Positions 6,684 to 13,181 of a stretch of 13,181 nucleotides of DNA are shown here, in pieces. How positions within the stretch are numbered: position 1 is the first letter of the stretch; every line of letters begins with the position of its first letter. The stretch covers positions 1-13,181 of the forward strand of contig JASHUO010000037.1 in the NCBI GenBank assembly GCA_030039975.1, given 5' to 3'. Source of the stretch: Alphaproteobacteria bacterium. GTDB taxonomy: Bacteria > Pseudomonadota > Alphaproteobacteria > ATCC43930 > CGMCC-115725. A program made the translations under genes and the position numbers. The notes under the pieces were generated by a model. It was not told the origin of the DNA and did no database searches. It was given only the letters and a program-made list of their open reading frames with translations.

Positions 6684-7595
6684 ATGAGTGGGCAACCCCG
6701 AGAGGAACCGAAGGCGGTGGAACCGGCGGGCGGCATTGAGACGGCGATCCTGCCGCGCTCGCGCGATCTCGGCGATGGCTTCACGGTGCATCGACTGCTG
6801 CCCTTCGCCCAGCGTCGCATGGTCGGGCCCTTCATTTTCTTCGATGCGATGGGACCGACGCTGTTTGCCGCCGGGCAGGGGCTCGATGTGCGTCCACACC
6901 CGCATATCGGCCTGGCGACGGTGACTTATCTTTTTGAGGGCGAGATCCTGCATCGCGACAGCCTCGGCAACATCCAGCCGATCCGGCCGGGCGAGGTAAA
7001 CTGGATGACGGCCGGGAGCGGCATCGCCCATTCCGAGCGCAGCGACGCCGCGCTACGGCAAAAGCCGCAGCGCCTCGCCGGCATCCAATCCTGGGTCGCG
7101 CTGCCGCGACGCGACGAAGAGACCGCGCCGGGTTTCAGCCACCACCCCAAGCTGGCGCTGCCGCTGATCGAGGGCGAGGGCAAGAGCGTGCGGCTCATTG
7201 CCGGGAGCTTTGCCGGCAAGCGCTCGCCGGTCGAGGTGTTCTCGCCCACGCTCTACGCCGATGCCACGCTCGGCCCCGGCGCCCGGCTCGCCCTGCCCGC
7301 AGAGCATGAGGAGCGCGGCGCCTATCTCATCGAGGGCAGGATCGATATCGGCAGCGAGAGCTACGCGCCGGGGCAGCTGCTGGTGTTTCGTCCCAAGGCG
7401 GAGATCACCGTTACGGCGCCCGAAGGCGCGCGGTTGATGCTGCTGGGTGGCGAGCCCCTGGACGAGCCCCGCCACATCTGGTGGAACTTTGTCTCGAGCT
7501 CCGCCGAGCGCATCGAGGTGGCCAAAGCCGATTGGCGCGCCGGCCGCTTTGCCCCGGTCATCGGCGACAGCGAGCTCATTCCACTGCCGGAATGA
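6684..7595 (+). CDS. Pirin family protein
   Basis: The product is 303 residues, a typical pirin length with two cupin barrels. The N-terminal cupin holds the metal site: H72 and H74 in VRPHPHIGLATVTYLFEGE, and H116 and E118 in MTAGSGIAHSER. FIFFDAMGP at about 50-58 is another pirin signature. The C-terminal cupin (about 180-290) follows, with PVEVFSPTLYADATL and RLMLLGGEPLDEPRHIWWNFVSSS, all standard. Bacterial pirins bind Fe or similar metals; some act as quercetin dioxygenases and others modulate metabolic enzymes, so the physiological role is open. AAGGAGG ends 6 bases before the ATG at 6684, which supports this start over the ATG at 6679. Its TGA at 7593-7595 lies just before a CtrA-like box, so the next gene probably has its own promoter. 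Confidence 0.95.
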   Translation: MSGQPREEPKAVEPAGGIETAILPRSRDLGDGFTVHRLLPFAQRRMVGPFIFFDAMGPTLFAAGQGLDVRPHPHIGLATVTYLFEGEILHRDSLGNIQPIRPGEVNWMTAGSGIAHSERSDAALRQKPQRLAGIQSWVALPRRDEETAPGFSHHPKLALPLIEGEGKSVRLIAGSFAGKRSPVEVFSPTLYADATLGPGARLALPAEHEERGAYLIEGRIDIGSESYAPGQLLVFRPKAEITVTAPEGARLMLLGGEPLDEPRHIWWNFVSSSAERIEVAKADWRAGRFAPVIGDSELIPLPE

Positions 7596-7603
7596 GGGCG
7601 CGC

Positions 7604-7618
7604 TTAACGCAGGCTTAA
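7604..7618 (+). promoter_or_regulatory. Probable CtrA binding site upstream of the cheZ-like gene
   Basis: TTAA at 7604-7607 and TTAA at 7615-7618 are separated by exactly 7 bases, matching the TTAA-N7-TTAA core recognised by CtrA, the response regulator that controls motility and cell-cycle genes in Alphaproteobacteria. It lies 60 bases before the start of the cheZ-like gene, a plausible -35 overlap position. TTAA is rare in this GC-rich window, and I found no other pair with this spacing. Confidence 0.65.
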
Positions 7619-7678
7619 GCCCCGAGAGGGCAAAGTGCCGACTCCGTCCCGTCGGGGAAGAGAAGCAAGGAGTGGTCC

Positions 7679-8281
7679 ATGGACGGCGAGACAGGCGCCG
7701 GTTTGGCACAGCTGGTGCAGAATGCCGTGCGCGCCGAAGTCGGCGGCATGTTCGAGGAGCTGCGCCGCTTCGTCGATCGCCGTATCTCCGAGCTCAGCAC
7801 CGAGATCAATGCCACGGTCGAGATGGTCGATTTCAGCGAGACCAATCTCACCCAGCAGCTCCAGCGCATGCATCAGCACCTCTCGCGCGTCGTGGCGCTG
7901 CCGGTGGCGGCGACGCGGAACTCGGGCGTCGAGCTCGAAAGCGTCGTCCACGCCACCGAAGAGGCCGCCAACCGCATCCTTGGCGCCGCCGAAGCAATCC
8001 GTGAGGCCGTCGACCGGTCCGACGGCAAGGCCGTGATCCTTTACCAGGTCAACGCCATCTTCGAGGCCTGCAGCTTCCAGGACCTCACCAGCCAGCGCAT
8101 CCGCCGCGCCGTCGATCAGCTCCGCGCGCTGGACCATATGCTCGAGCACATGGTCGACAATACCGCGAGCGAAGGCGAAGAGGCCGAGCCGGCGCGCGAG
8201 CCGATCAAGCTCACCGTCGAAATCTCGGGTAGCCCGGACCTCGCGCAAGACGAGATCGACCGGCTGATGGCGCGCGGTTAA
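7679..8281 (+). CDS. cheZ: CheZ-family protein phosphatase (CheY-P phosphatase)
   Basis: The product is 200 residues, similar to CheZ. The helical core contains FEACSFQDLTSQRIRRAVDQL at about 128-148. This matches the CheZ catalytic motif QDLTGQ, in which the glutamine (here Q134) positions water to dephosphorylate CheY-P; Ser replaces the usual Gly. Residues 20-115 are predicted helical with hydrophobic heptads, fitting the long dimeric hairpin of CheZ. An acidic linker (ASEGEEAEPAREP, about 163-174) leads to a C-terminal tail ending LAQDEIDRLMARG, likely the CheY-docking peptide. AAGGAG lies 6 bases before the ATG. A CtrA-type box upstream supports a motility role. No other chemotaxis gene is present, so it is an orphan in this window. 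It converges on ubiD. Confidence 0.85.
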   Translation: MDGETGAGLAQLVQNAVRAEVGGMFEELRRFVDRRISELSTEINATVEMVDFSETNLTQQLQRMHQHLSRVVALPVAATRNSGVELESVVHATEEAANRILGAAEAIREAVDRSDGKAVILYQVNAIFEACSFQDLTSQRIRRAVDQLRALDHMLEHMVDNTASEGEEAEPAREPIKLTVEISGSPDLAQDEIDRLMARG

Positions 8282-8283
8282 GT

Positions 8284-8343
8284 CGCGGCTGAGCCGCGCA
8301 GCGGGTCAGTCCGCAGCGGCGACAGCGGTTGCAGAGCAACCGC
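8284..8343. terminator. Two short hairpins between convergent cheZ-like and ubiD genes
   Basis: CGCGGCT-G-AGCCGCG (8284-8298) and GCGGTTGC-AGA-GCAACCGC (8325-8343) are perfect inverted repeats with stems of 7 and 8 bp. They lie in the 91-bp gap between the two stop codons. Neither is followed by a T-tract on either strand, so they may be weak or factor-assisted bidirectional terminators. Confidence 0.4.
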
Positions 8344-8372
8344 GAGAGCCGCACAGGGCAGGCAAGCCTCCC

Positions 8373-9881
8373 TCACTTCCAAATCGGTTTCCCCGTTCCC
8401 GGCAGACCATAGCTCGCCCATTTCGCCGTTACCTCGGCGATGATCTCGTCGCTCATGCGGATCTTGCGCCCCCACTCGCGCCGCGTCTCGGGCGGCCATT
8501 TGTTGGTGGCGTCGAGCCCGATCTTGCCGCCGAGGCCCGATTCCGGCGCGGCGAAATCGAGGTAATCGATGGGCGTGTTCTCGACAAGGGTGATGTCGCG
8601 CACCGGGTCCATGCGCGTCGAGATCGCCCACATCACATCCTTCCAGTCGCGCGCATCGATGTCGTCGTCGACGACGATGACGAATTTCGTGTAGACGAAT
8701 TGCCGCAAGAACGACCAGACGCCCATCATCACCCGCTTGGCGTGGCCGGGATAGGCCTTCTTCATCGCCACCACCGCGATGCGATAGGAGCAGCCTTCGG
8801 GCGGCAGCCAGAAATCGACGATCTCGGGGAATTGCTGCTGCAGCAGCGGGATGAAAACTTCGTTCAGGGCTTCGCCCAGCACCGAGGGCTCGTCGGGCGG
8901 GCGGCCGGTGAAGGTCGAGAGATAAAGCGGATCGCGCCGCATGGTGATGGCGCTGAGGCGGAACACCGGGAAGCGCTCGACCGAATTGTAATAGCCGGTG
9001 TGATCGCCATACGGCCCCTCATCACCCTGCTCGTCGAGCGCAACATGGCCTTCGAGCACGATCTCGGCCTGGGCCGGCACTTTGAGCGGCACGGTGCGGC
9101 ACGGCACCAGCTCGACCTTGCGGCCGCGCAAGAGCCCGGCGAACTGATATTCCGACAGCGTGTCCGGCACCGGCGTCACCGCGGCGAGAATCGTGCCGGG
9201 ATCGGCGCCGATAACCGCCGCCGCCGGCAGCGGCTCGCGCCGCTCCGCCGCCCAGCGGCGATGATGCTGCGCGCCGCCGCGATGCTTGAGCCAGCGCATC
9301 AAGGTGGTGTCGCGGCCGGTCACCTGCATGCGGTAGATGCCGAGATTGTAATCGTCCTCGCGCCGCTCGCCCGGCCCTTTGGTCACCACCAGCGGCCAGG
9401 TGATGAGCGGCGCCGGCTCGCCCGGCCAGCAGCTCTGGATCGGCAGCTGCGCGAGGTCGATCTCGCTGCCGGTGAGCACGATCTCCTGGCAGGGCGCGCT
9501 CGTCACCGTCTTCGGCTTCATCGCCAGCACGGTCTTCAGCAGCGGCAGCATCTCGAGCGCCTCGCGCCAGCCGCCGGGCGGCTCCGGCTGTTTCAGGAAG
9601 GCGAGGGTCTCGCCGATCTCGCGCAGCCCATCGGGCTCCCGATCCATGCCCCAGGCGACACGCTCCACCGTGCCGAAGAGGTTGGCGAGCACCGGCATGG
9701 CATAGCGCCCGCCCTCCGGCCGCACCACATTTTCGAACAGCACGGCCGGCCCCTTCTCCGCGAGAAGGCGGGTATGGATCTCGGTGATCTCCAGCACCGG
9801 CGAGACCGGTGTCGTGACGCGCACCAGCCTGCCCGCCGCTTCCAGCCGGGCGATGAAATCGCGAAGCGACGCGTAGGGCAT
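8373..9881 (-). CDS. ubiD: UbiD family decarboxylase (polyprenyl-4-hydroxybenzoate decarboxylase)
   Basis: The product is 502 residues, close to Escherichia coli UbiD (about 497). It is a prenylated-FMN-dependent, reversible aromatic decarboxylase; in ubiquinone synthesis it removes the carboxyl group of 3-polyprenyl-4-hydroxybenzoate. Family marks seen include YNLGIYRMQV with the conserved Arg (R184), KHRGGAQHHRRW, VELVPCRTVPLKVPAQAEIVLEG, the active-site block DEGPYGDHTGYYNSVE with E288 and D293, and the C-terminal VDDDIDARDWKDVMWAISTRMDP. The start at 9881 (MPYASLRDFI) gives the standard N terminus; the in-frame ATG at 9950 adds 23 residues with no family likeness, although the ribosome site at 9881 is weak. 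The prenyl-FMN synthase gene ubiX is not in the window. It is convergent with the cheZ-like gene and divergent from a DUF4170 gene. A UbiD homologue acting on another aromatic acid is the alternative. Confidence 0.92.
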   Translation of the reverse strand: MPYASLRDFIARLEAAGRLVRVTTPVSPVLEITEIHTRLLAEKGPAVLFENVVRPEGGRYAMPVLANLFGTVERVAWGMDREPDGLREIGETLAFLKQPEPPGGWREALEMLPLLKTVLAMKPKTVTSAPCQEIVLTGSEIDLAQLPIQSCWPGEPAPLITWPLVVTKGPGERREDDYNLGIYRMQVTGRDTTLMRWLKHRGGAQHHRRWAAERREPLPAAAVIGADPGTILAAVTPVPDTLSEYQFAGLLRGRKVELVPCRTVPLKVPAQAEIVLEGHVALDEQGDEGPYGDHTGYYNSVERFPVFRLSAITMRRDPLYLSTFTGRPPDEPSVLGEALNEVFIPLLQQQFPEIVDFWLPPEGCSYRIAVVAMKKAYPGHAKRVMMGVWSFLRQFVYTKFVIVVDDDIDARDWKDVMWAISTRMDPVRDITLVENTPIDYLDFAAPESGLGGKIGLDATNKWPPETRREWGRKIRMSDEIIAEVTAKWASYGLPGTGKPIWK

Positions 9882-9977
9882 GGAAAACCTTGTGTTAACG
9901 GCGGTCGTGGCACTATAGGTCGCGCTGCTGCGGCGAGCCACCTTCGGCACCGTGAGCGCTCATTTCGGGACGGAACC

Positions 9978-10187
9978 ATGGCACGGTATTGGGTGGTTGG
10001 CGGGGAATATGCCGATACGCGCTTCGAGCGGCTCGCGCCGGGTGCGCAGGAAGAGCGGCACGGACCTTATGCGAGCTATGACGAGGCTCATAAGGTCTGG
10101 GAGGCGCGCGCCCGCGCCACCATCGACGACGCGCTGATCCGTTTCCGCATCATCGAAGAGGATGCCGAGACCCGCCGCGCCTCCTGA
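9978..10187 (+). CDS. DUF4170-type small protein
   Basis: The product is 69 residues, with no signal peptide or membrane segment. The opening MARYWVVGGEYADTRFERL, then GPYASYDEAHKVWEARARATIDDALIRFRI, matches what I know of the DUF4170 family, short cytosolic proteins found mainly in Alphaproteobacteria with no defined function. The pattern suggests a small alpha/beta fold. The ATG at 9978 is chosen because the conserved YWVVGGEY motif directly follows; the in-frame extension upstream runs antisense through ubiD and is not credible. It is divergent from ubiD with a 96-bp gap that must hold both promoters; on the minus strand a TATAGT about 30 bases before the ubiD ATG is a candidate -10, without a clear -35. 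Confidence 0.8.
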   Translation: MARYWVVGGEYADTRFERLAPGAQEERHGPYASYDEAHKVWEARARATIDDALIRFRIIEEDAETRRAS

Positions 10188-10436
10188 AGCGCGCATCACG
10201 ATCGCTTGGAGCGCGTTCAGTTCCATCGGTTGATGGTCGTGGCGCAAATCGCCGTCTGACGATTCTCTGATCTTGCAGCACGTGCAGGTTGATCGGTCTG
10301 CGCTGTGCGTGTTCCGTCCGTGTCTTTTATGGGCGCTCCTCGCACTCAAGCGGGGCGCGAGGCGTTTCACTGCAGTTTCGCGTAGCGCGGATGGGATGCT
10401 TGTGGCAGAGGGAGGGAGTGCTCGGGGTCAAGTCGC

Positions 10437-13001
10437 ATGATAACCTTCAACAAGTTTCTCTCCGACGCGCTGCGCGAGACCGCGGCCGAAGACGATCAAA
10501 GCGATCCCGCTGACCGCTTTCAATCGTCCTGGATGGATGCTTCATCGCCGTCCGCAGATTGGGGCGTGCCGGACGTCTTCGGGTCTGCGCTGTTCGGGCC
10601 TTATGGGTTTGTGACGGGAGAGGCCGGGGCATCATTATTCTCCGGCTTCGATACGGCTTCTCCCGTCATCGGCGCGTCGGGCGGTGGAGATGCTGTCGCT
10701 GACGGTGCGGCGCTCTCGCCAACGATGAGTGCCGCGGTCGGCACCGGCGGCTCGACCGCTCTCGACGCCACGCAGCTCCGCGATACCTTCGGTGTCACCG
10801 GCGCCGGCATCAAGATTGGCGTGCTGTCGGACAGCTTCGACGATCTCGGCGGTGCCGCCGCCGACGAGGCGGATGGTGCCTTGCCGGCGAATGTCACGGT
10901 CCTGCAGGACGACCCCTACGGAAACGGTACCGATGAAGGTCGCGCCATGCTGGAGCTGGTCCATCAGATCGCTCCGGGCGCGCAACTGTATTTCGCCACC
11001 GCCGAGGGCGGCGACCAGAACTTCGCCAACAATATCGCGGCGCTGGGCGCCGCGGGCTGCAACATCATCCTCGACGATGTGACCTATTACGACGAGCCGA
11101 TGTTCCAGGAAGGCGTGATCTCGCAGGCGATCGACAATGTTGTTGCCGGCGGCGCCATGTACTTCACGGCGGCGGGCAACAACGCGAGCAACGCTTATCA
11201 GGCGAGCTGGTCCGCGCTGACGCCGCAATCGGTCACCATCGGCCCGCAATCCGATATCATTTTCGATCTGCAGTGGAACCAGCCGCTCAACGACGTCACA
11301 AGCAGTCTTGGTCTCACGGCGAGCGGCGCGCTGGCGCCCTATGTCCAGGCCCAAGCCGTCGATTACAATGGCGAGCCGGTGACGCTGCTTTCGATCGCGA
11401 ATCCGACGGCCAGCACCCTAACCGGCACGCTCACGATCAGCGATCTGAGCGGCCCTGCTCCTGGCCTGGTGAAACTCGCGGCGCTCGGGGACGGATACCC
11501 GGTTTCGATTGCCGACGCCAATACCGGGACGGTCATCGGTCATGCCGAAGATCCCAATGCGATCACGGTTGCTGCCGCCTATTCAGGCAATGATGTGCTG
11601 GAGAGCTACAGCTCTTCCGGCGCCGGGACCGAGTGGATGTTCGACAGCAGCGGCAACCCCATCGCCCAACCCATAAACAAGGTCGATATCACCGGCGTTG
11701 ACGGCATCACCACCACCGTGCCCGGCGGTCTCAGCGATTTCTTCGGCACGTCGGCCGCGACCCCCACCGTTGCGGGGGTCGCTGCGCTGCTGGAGCAGCT
11801 CGCGCCGAGCGCCAGCAACGCGACCATCGAGCAGGCGCTCCTATCCACCGCGACCAATCTCGGCGATCCTGCGACGCTGCAGGGCGCGGGGTTGGTCAAC
11901 GCGCTCGCCGCCGCAGAGACGCCGCTGATCGACGGAACCAATCAGACGGCGGTACTTGGTCAGCAGATTGCGCTGTCGCAATGCGTCTCGACCAGTGATC
12001 TCGCCGGCTATCCCATCACGATGTACCAGGTGCAGCTCGACTCGAGCAGCGGCGGCGCGCCGGACGGCTCGCTCAGCAGCGGCTCGACCAGCCTGCCCGC
12101 CGGCCAGACGATCACCGTCAGCAGCCTTGCCAGCCTCTTCTATAACGGCGGTCCGGCGGCCGGGAGCGACACGCTTGCGATCAGTGCTTATGACGGAGCG
12201 GCGTGGAGCAGCGTCGCCGACGTGACGATGACGGATGCTGGCAACGTTCCCCTGACCATCGCCGACGGCGTCAGCGAGAGCGTCAACGGCAACGGCATGA
12301 CCGTCGATGTCGGGGCGAACGACGACCTCACGGTCATCGGCAATTCGAACCAGCTCGCGTCGGCCGGCGGCAGCACGCTCACCGCGGTCGGCACCGGCGA
12401 TGTCGTCACCGCCTCTTCCTGCGCCGTGACTCTGACGGCGAGCAGCTCGATCCAGGCGTGCGGCAGCAGCGACGTCATCTCCGTCAACGGCAATGCCGAT
12501 ACCGTTTCGGCCGCCGGACCGGGCAACGAAGCGGCGACGGTAAGTGGTACGGCGGATACGCTGATCGCTGGGACCGGCGTTACCTCGATGGCCGATACGG
12601 GAACCCAGGGCTTCTACCAGTATGCCCGCGGCGACGGGCCGGCGACGATCAACAACGGGGCCGGCGCGAGCTCGAGCCCGAGCAACGAGCTGGATTTCGG
12701 CTCCGGCATCGCGGACAACCAGCTGTGGCTCACCCAATCGGGCAATGATCTGAACATCGGTGTGATGGGCTCCAGCAGCCAGGTCACGGTGGCCGGCTGG
12801 TACGCCAGCCCGAACAATCAGCTGCAGCAGGTCACGGCGGGCGGCCTCACGTTGCTCAACAATCAGGTGGCGCAACTGGTGCAGGCGATGGCCACCTACT
12901 CGAGCAGCAACCCCGGCTTCGACCCGACCGCGGTCGCCCAGGCTCCGAACGATCCGACTTTGCAAAACGCCATCGCCGCGCATTGGACGGCCTCGGCGTG
13001 A
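10437..13001 (+). CDS. Subtilisin/sedolisin-like serine protease, predicted type I secretion substrate
   Basis: The product is 854 residues. Peptidase domain at about 105-490: D132 in IGVLSDSFDD, E167 in GTDEGRAMLELVHQIAPGA (the place of the subtilisin HGT histidine), N248 in FTAAGNNAS for the oxyanion hole, and S439 in FFGTSAATPTVAG. Glu at the His position recalls sedolisins (S53), while Asn248 and Asp132 are subtilisin-like. Residues 498-600 form a conserved extracellular module (SDTLAISAYDGAAWSSVADVT). Residues 605-715 hold irregular NGN/AGTG beta-type repeats without canonical RTX nonapeptides. Residues 726-854 (YQYARGDGPATI, then NDLNIGVMGSSSQVTVAGWY and LVQAMATY...AHW) resemble C termini of type I secreted proteins and the haemolysin-related domain. 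There is no Sec signal peptide. No in-frame start lies between the upstream TAG at 10383 and 10437, so 10437 is the first possible start; the ribosome site is weak (GGGG, 9 bases). The next gene is an ABC exporter. Target proteins are unknown. Confidence 0.85.
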   Translation: MITFNKFLSDALRETAAEDDQSDPADRFQSSWMDASSPSADWGVPDVFGSALFGPYGFVTGEAGASLFSGFDTASPVIGASGGGDAVADGAALSPTMSAAVGTGGSTALDATQLRDTFGVTGAGIKIGVLSDSFDDLGGAAADEADGALPANVTVLQDDPYGNGTDEGRAMLELVHQIAPGAQLYFATAEGGDQNFANNIAALGAAGCNIILDDVTYYDEPMFQEGVISQAIDNVVAGGAMYFTAAGNNASNAYQASWSALTPQSVTIGPQSDIIFDLQWNQPLNDVTSSLGLTASGALAPYVQAQAVDYNGEPVTLLSIANPTASTLTGTLTISDLSGPAPGLVKLAALGDGYPVSIADANTGTVIGHAEDPNAITVAAAYSGNDVLESYSSSGAGTEWMFDSSGNPIAQPINKVDITGVDGITTTVPGGLSDFFGTSAATPTVAGVAALLEQLAPSASNATIEQALLSTATNLGDPATLQGAGLVNALAAAETPLIDGTNQTAVLGQQIALSQCVSTSDLAGYPITMYQVQLDSSSGGAPDGSLSSGSTSLPAGQTITVSSLASLFYNGGPAAGSDTLAISAYDGAAWSSVADVTMTDAGNVPLTIADGVSESVNGNGMTVDVGANDDLTVIGNSNQLASAGGSTLTAVGTGDVVTASSCAVTLTASSSIQACGSSDVISVNGNADTVSAAGPGNEAATVSGTADTLIAGTGVTSMADTGTQGFYQYARGDGPATINNGAGASSSPSNELDFGSGIADNQLWLTQSGNDLNIGVMGSSSQVTVAGWYASPNNQLQQVTAGGLTLLNNQVAQLVQAMATYSSSNPGFDPTAVAQAPNDPTLQNAIAAHWTASA

Positions 13002-13051
13002 GCCGATTGAAGGCGAAGCCGCTCATTCGATAACGGAGGGCTTGAGGGAGA

Positions 13052-13181
13052 ATGCCCGACGATGTGCGTACGCCCCGCACCGGGGATGGGGGGCTGGCCG
13101 CCCTGGTTCTGCTGCTGCGGCTGCATGGTACGGCGGTGGATCCCGAGCAGATCCGCCATCGCTTCGGGCAAAGGCCGCTCA
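13052..13181 (+). CDS. Type I secretion ABC transporter, N-terminal fragment (cut by window edge)
   Basis: Only 43 residues are visible, open to the right edge. TGDGGLAALVLLLRLHGTAVDPEQIRHRFG matches the start of the C39-like domain of HlyB-type permease/ATPases (GLAALVLLLRFHG...ADPEQIRHRFG pattern). In bacteriocin exporters this domain is a cysteine protease with a DCG motif; here the place reads D-G-G, so the cysteine is absent, as in C39-like domains that only bind the substrate of RTX-type systems. GAGGGAG lies just before the ATG at 13052. The gene follows the protease by 50 bp on the same strand, which suggests an operon in which the transporter exports that protease. The membrane-fusion protein would be expected next, outside the window. 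Confidence 0.75.
   Translation, partial: MPDDVRTPRTGDGGLAALVLLLRLHGTAVDPEQIRHRFGQRPL

Noticed and set aside
9882..9950. Upstream ATG at 9950 for ubiD
   Set aside because: The 23 extra residues have no family likeness, while MPYASLRDFI is the standard UbiD opening.
8700..9977. Long plus-strand frame through ubiD joined to the DUF4170 frame
   Set aside because: The translation before 9978 is Arg/His-rich antisense noise; family similarity begins only at MARYWVVGGEY.
10188..10436. Small gene or clear promoter in the 249-bp gap before the protease
   Set aside because: Short frames here show no family features, and hexamers such as TTGATC (10289) lack a matching -10 at proper spacing.
11841..12983. 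Minus-strand frame of 380 codons opposite the protease gene
   Set aside because: It is a shadow of the protease gene with low-complexity Arg/Gly/Ala content and no recognisable domain.
13052..13181. Active C39 cysteine protease in the exporter
   Set aside because: The catalytic Cys position reads Gly (D-G-G), so the domain is expected to be non-proteolytic.

Overview
This GC-rich window has densely packed genes with clear Shine-Dalgarno sites. It reads as the chromosome of a free-living alphaproteobacterium. Evidence: a DUF4170-type small protein (a family I know mainly from Alphaproteobacteria), a CheZ-like phosphatase gene preceded by an exact TTAA-N7-TTAA box of the kind bound by the alphaproteobacterial regulator CtrA, a Tad pilus locus tail, and a type I secretion unit. 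I cannot place it below class; Rhodospirillales or Hyphomicrobiales would fit. No rRNA, tRNA, CRISPR array or insertion sequence was seen.

Layout. (1) 2-2360, plus strand: the end of a Tad (Flp) pilus cluster, made of a TadG-like protein open at the left edge with a long Gly/Ser/Thr-rich beta-type tail, then two TadE-like pseudopilins. The first TadE start lies just past the TadG stop and the second overlaps by ATGA. (2) 2398-4072: a LysR regulator (minus) divergent, across a 307-bp gap, from a small exported protein with two 29-residue-spaced repeats (plus), which ends at two strong hairpins. (3) 4181-6579, minus: a PmbA/TldE protein and an upstream amidohydrolase of the ACMSD-like decarboxylase type. 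(4) 6684-8281, plus: a pirin, then a CheZ-like phosphatase behind a probable CtrA site. (5) 8373-9881, minus: UbiD decarboxylase (ubiquinone synthesis), divergent from (6) 9978-10187, plus, a DUF4170 protein. (7) 10437-13181, plus: a large subtilisin/sedolisin-like protease without a Sec signal and with a type-I-secretion-like C terminus, followed after 50 bp by the start of an ABC exporter with a C39-like domain lacking its cysteine, cut by the right edge.

The genes form several independent units. The clearest functional unit is the last: an exported protease beside its probable dedicated exporter. The protease carries Glu where subtilisins have the catalytic His, while keeping the subtilisin Asp, Asn and Ser. 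That mixed active site, the exporter pairing, the CtrA box before the cheZ-like gene and the unrecognised repeat protein are the points most worth following. Most remaining genes are ordinary housekeeping or metabolic genes.
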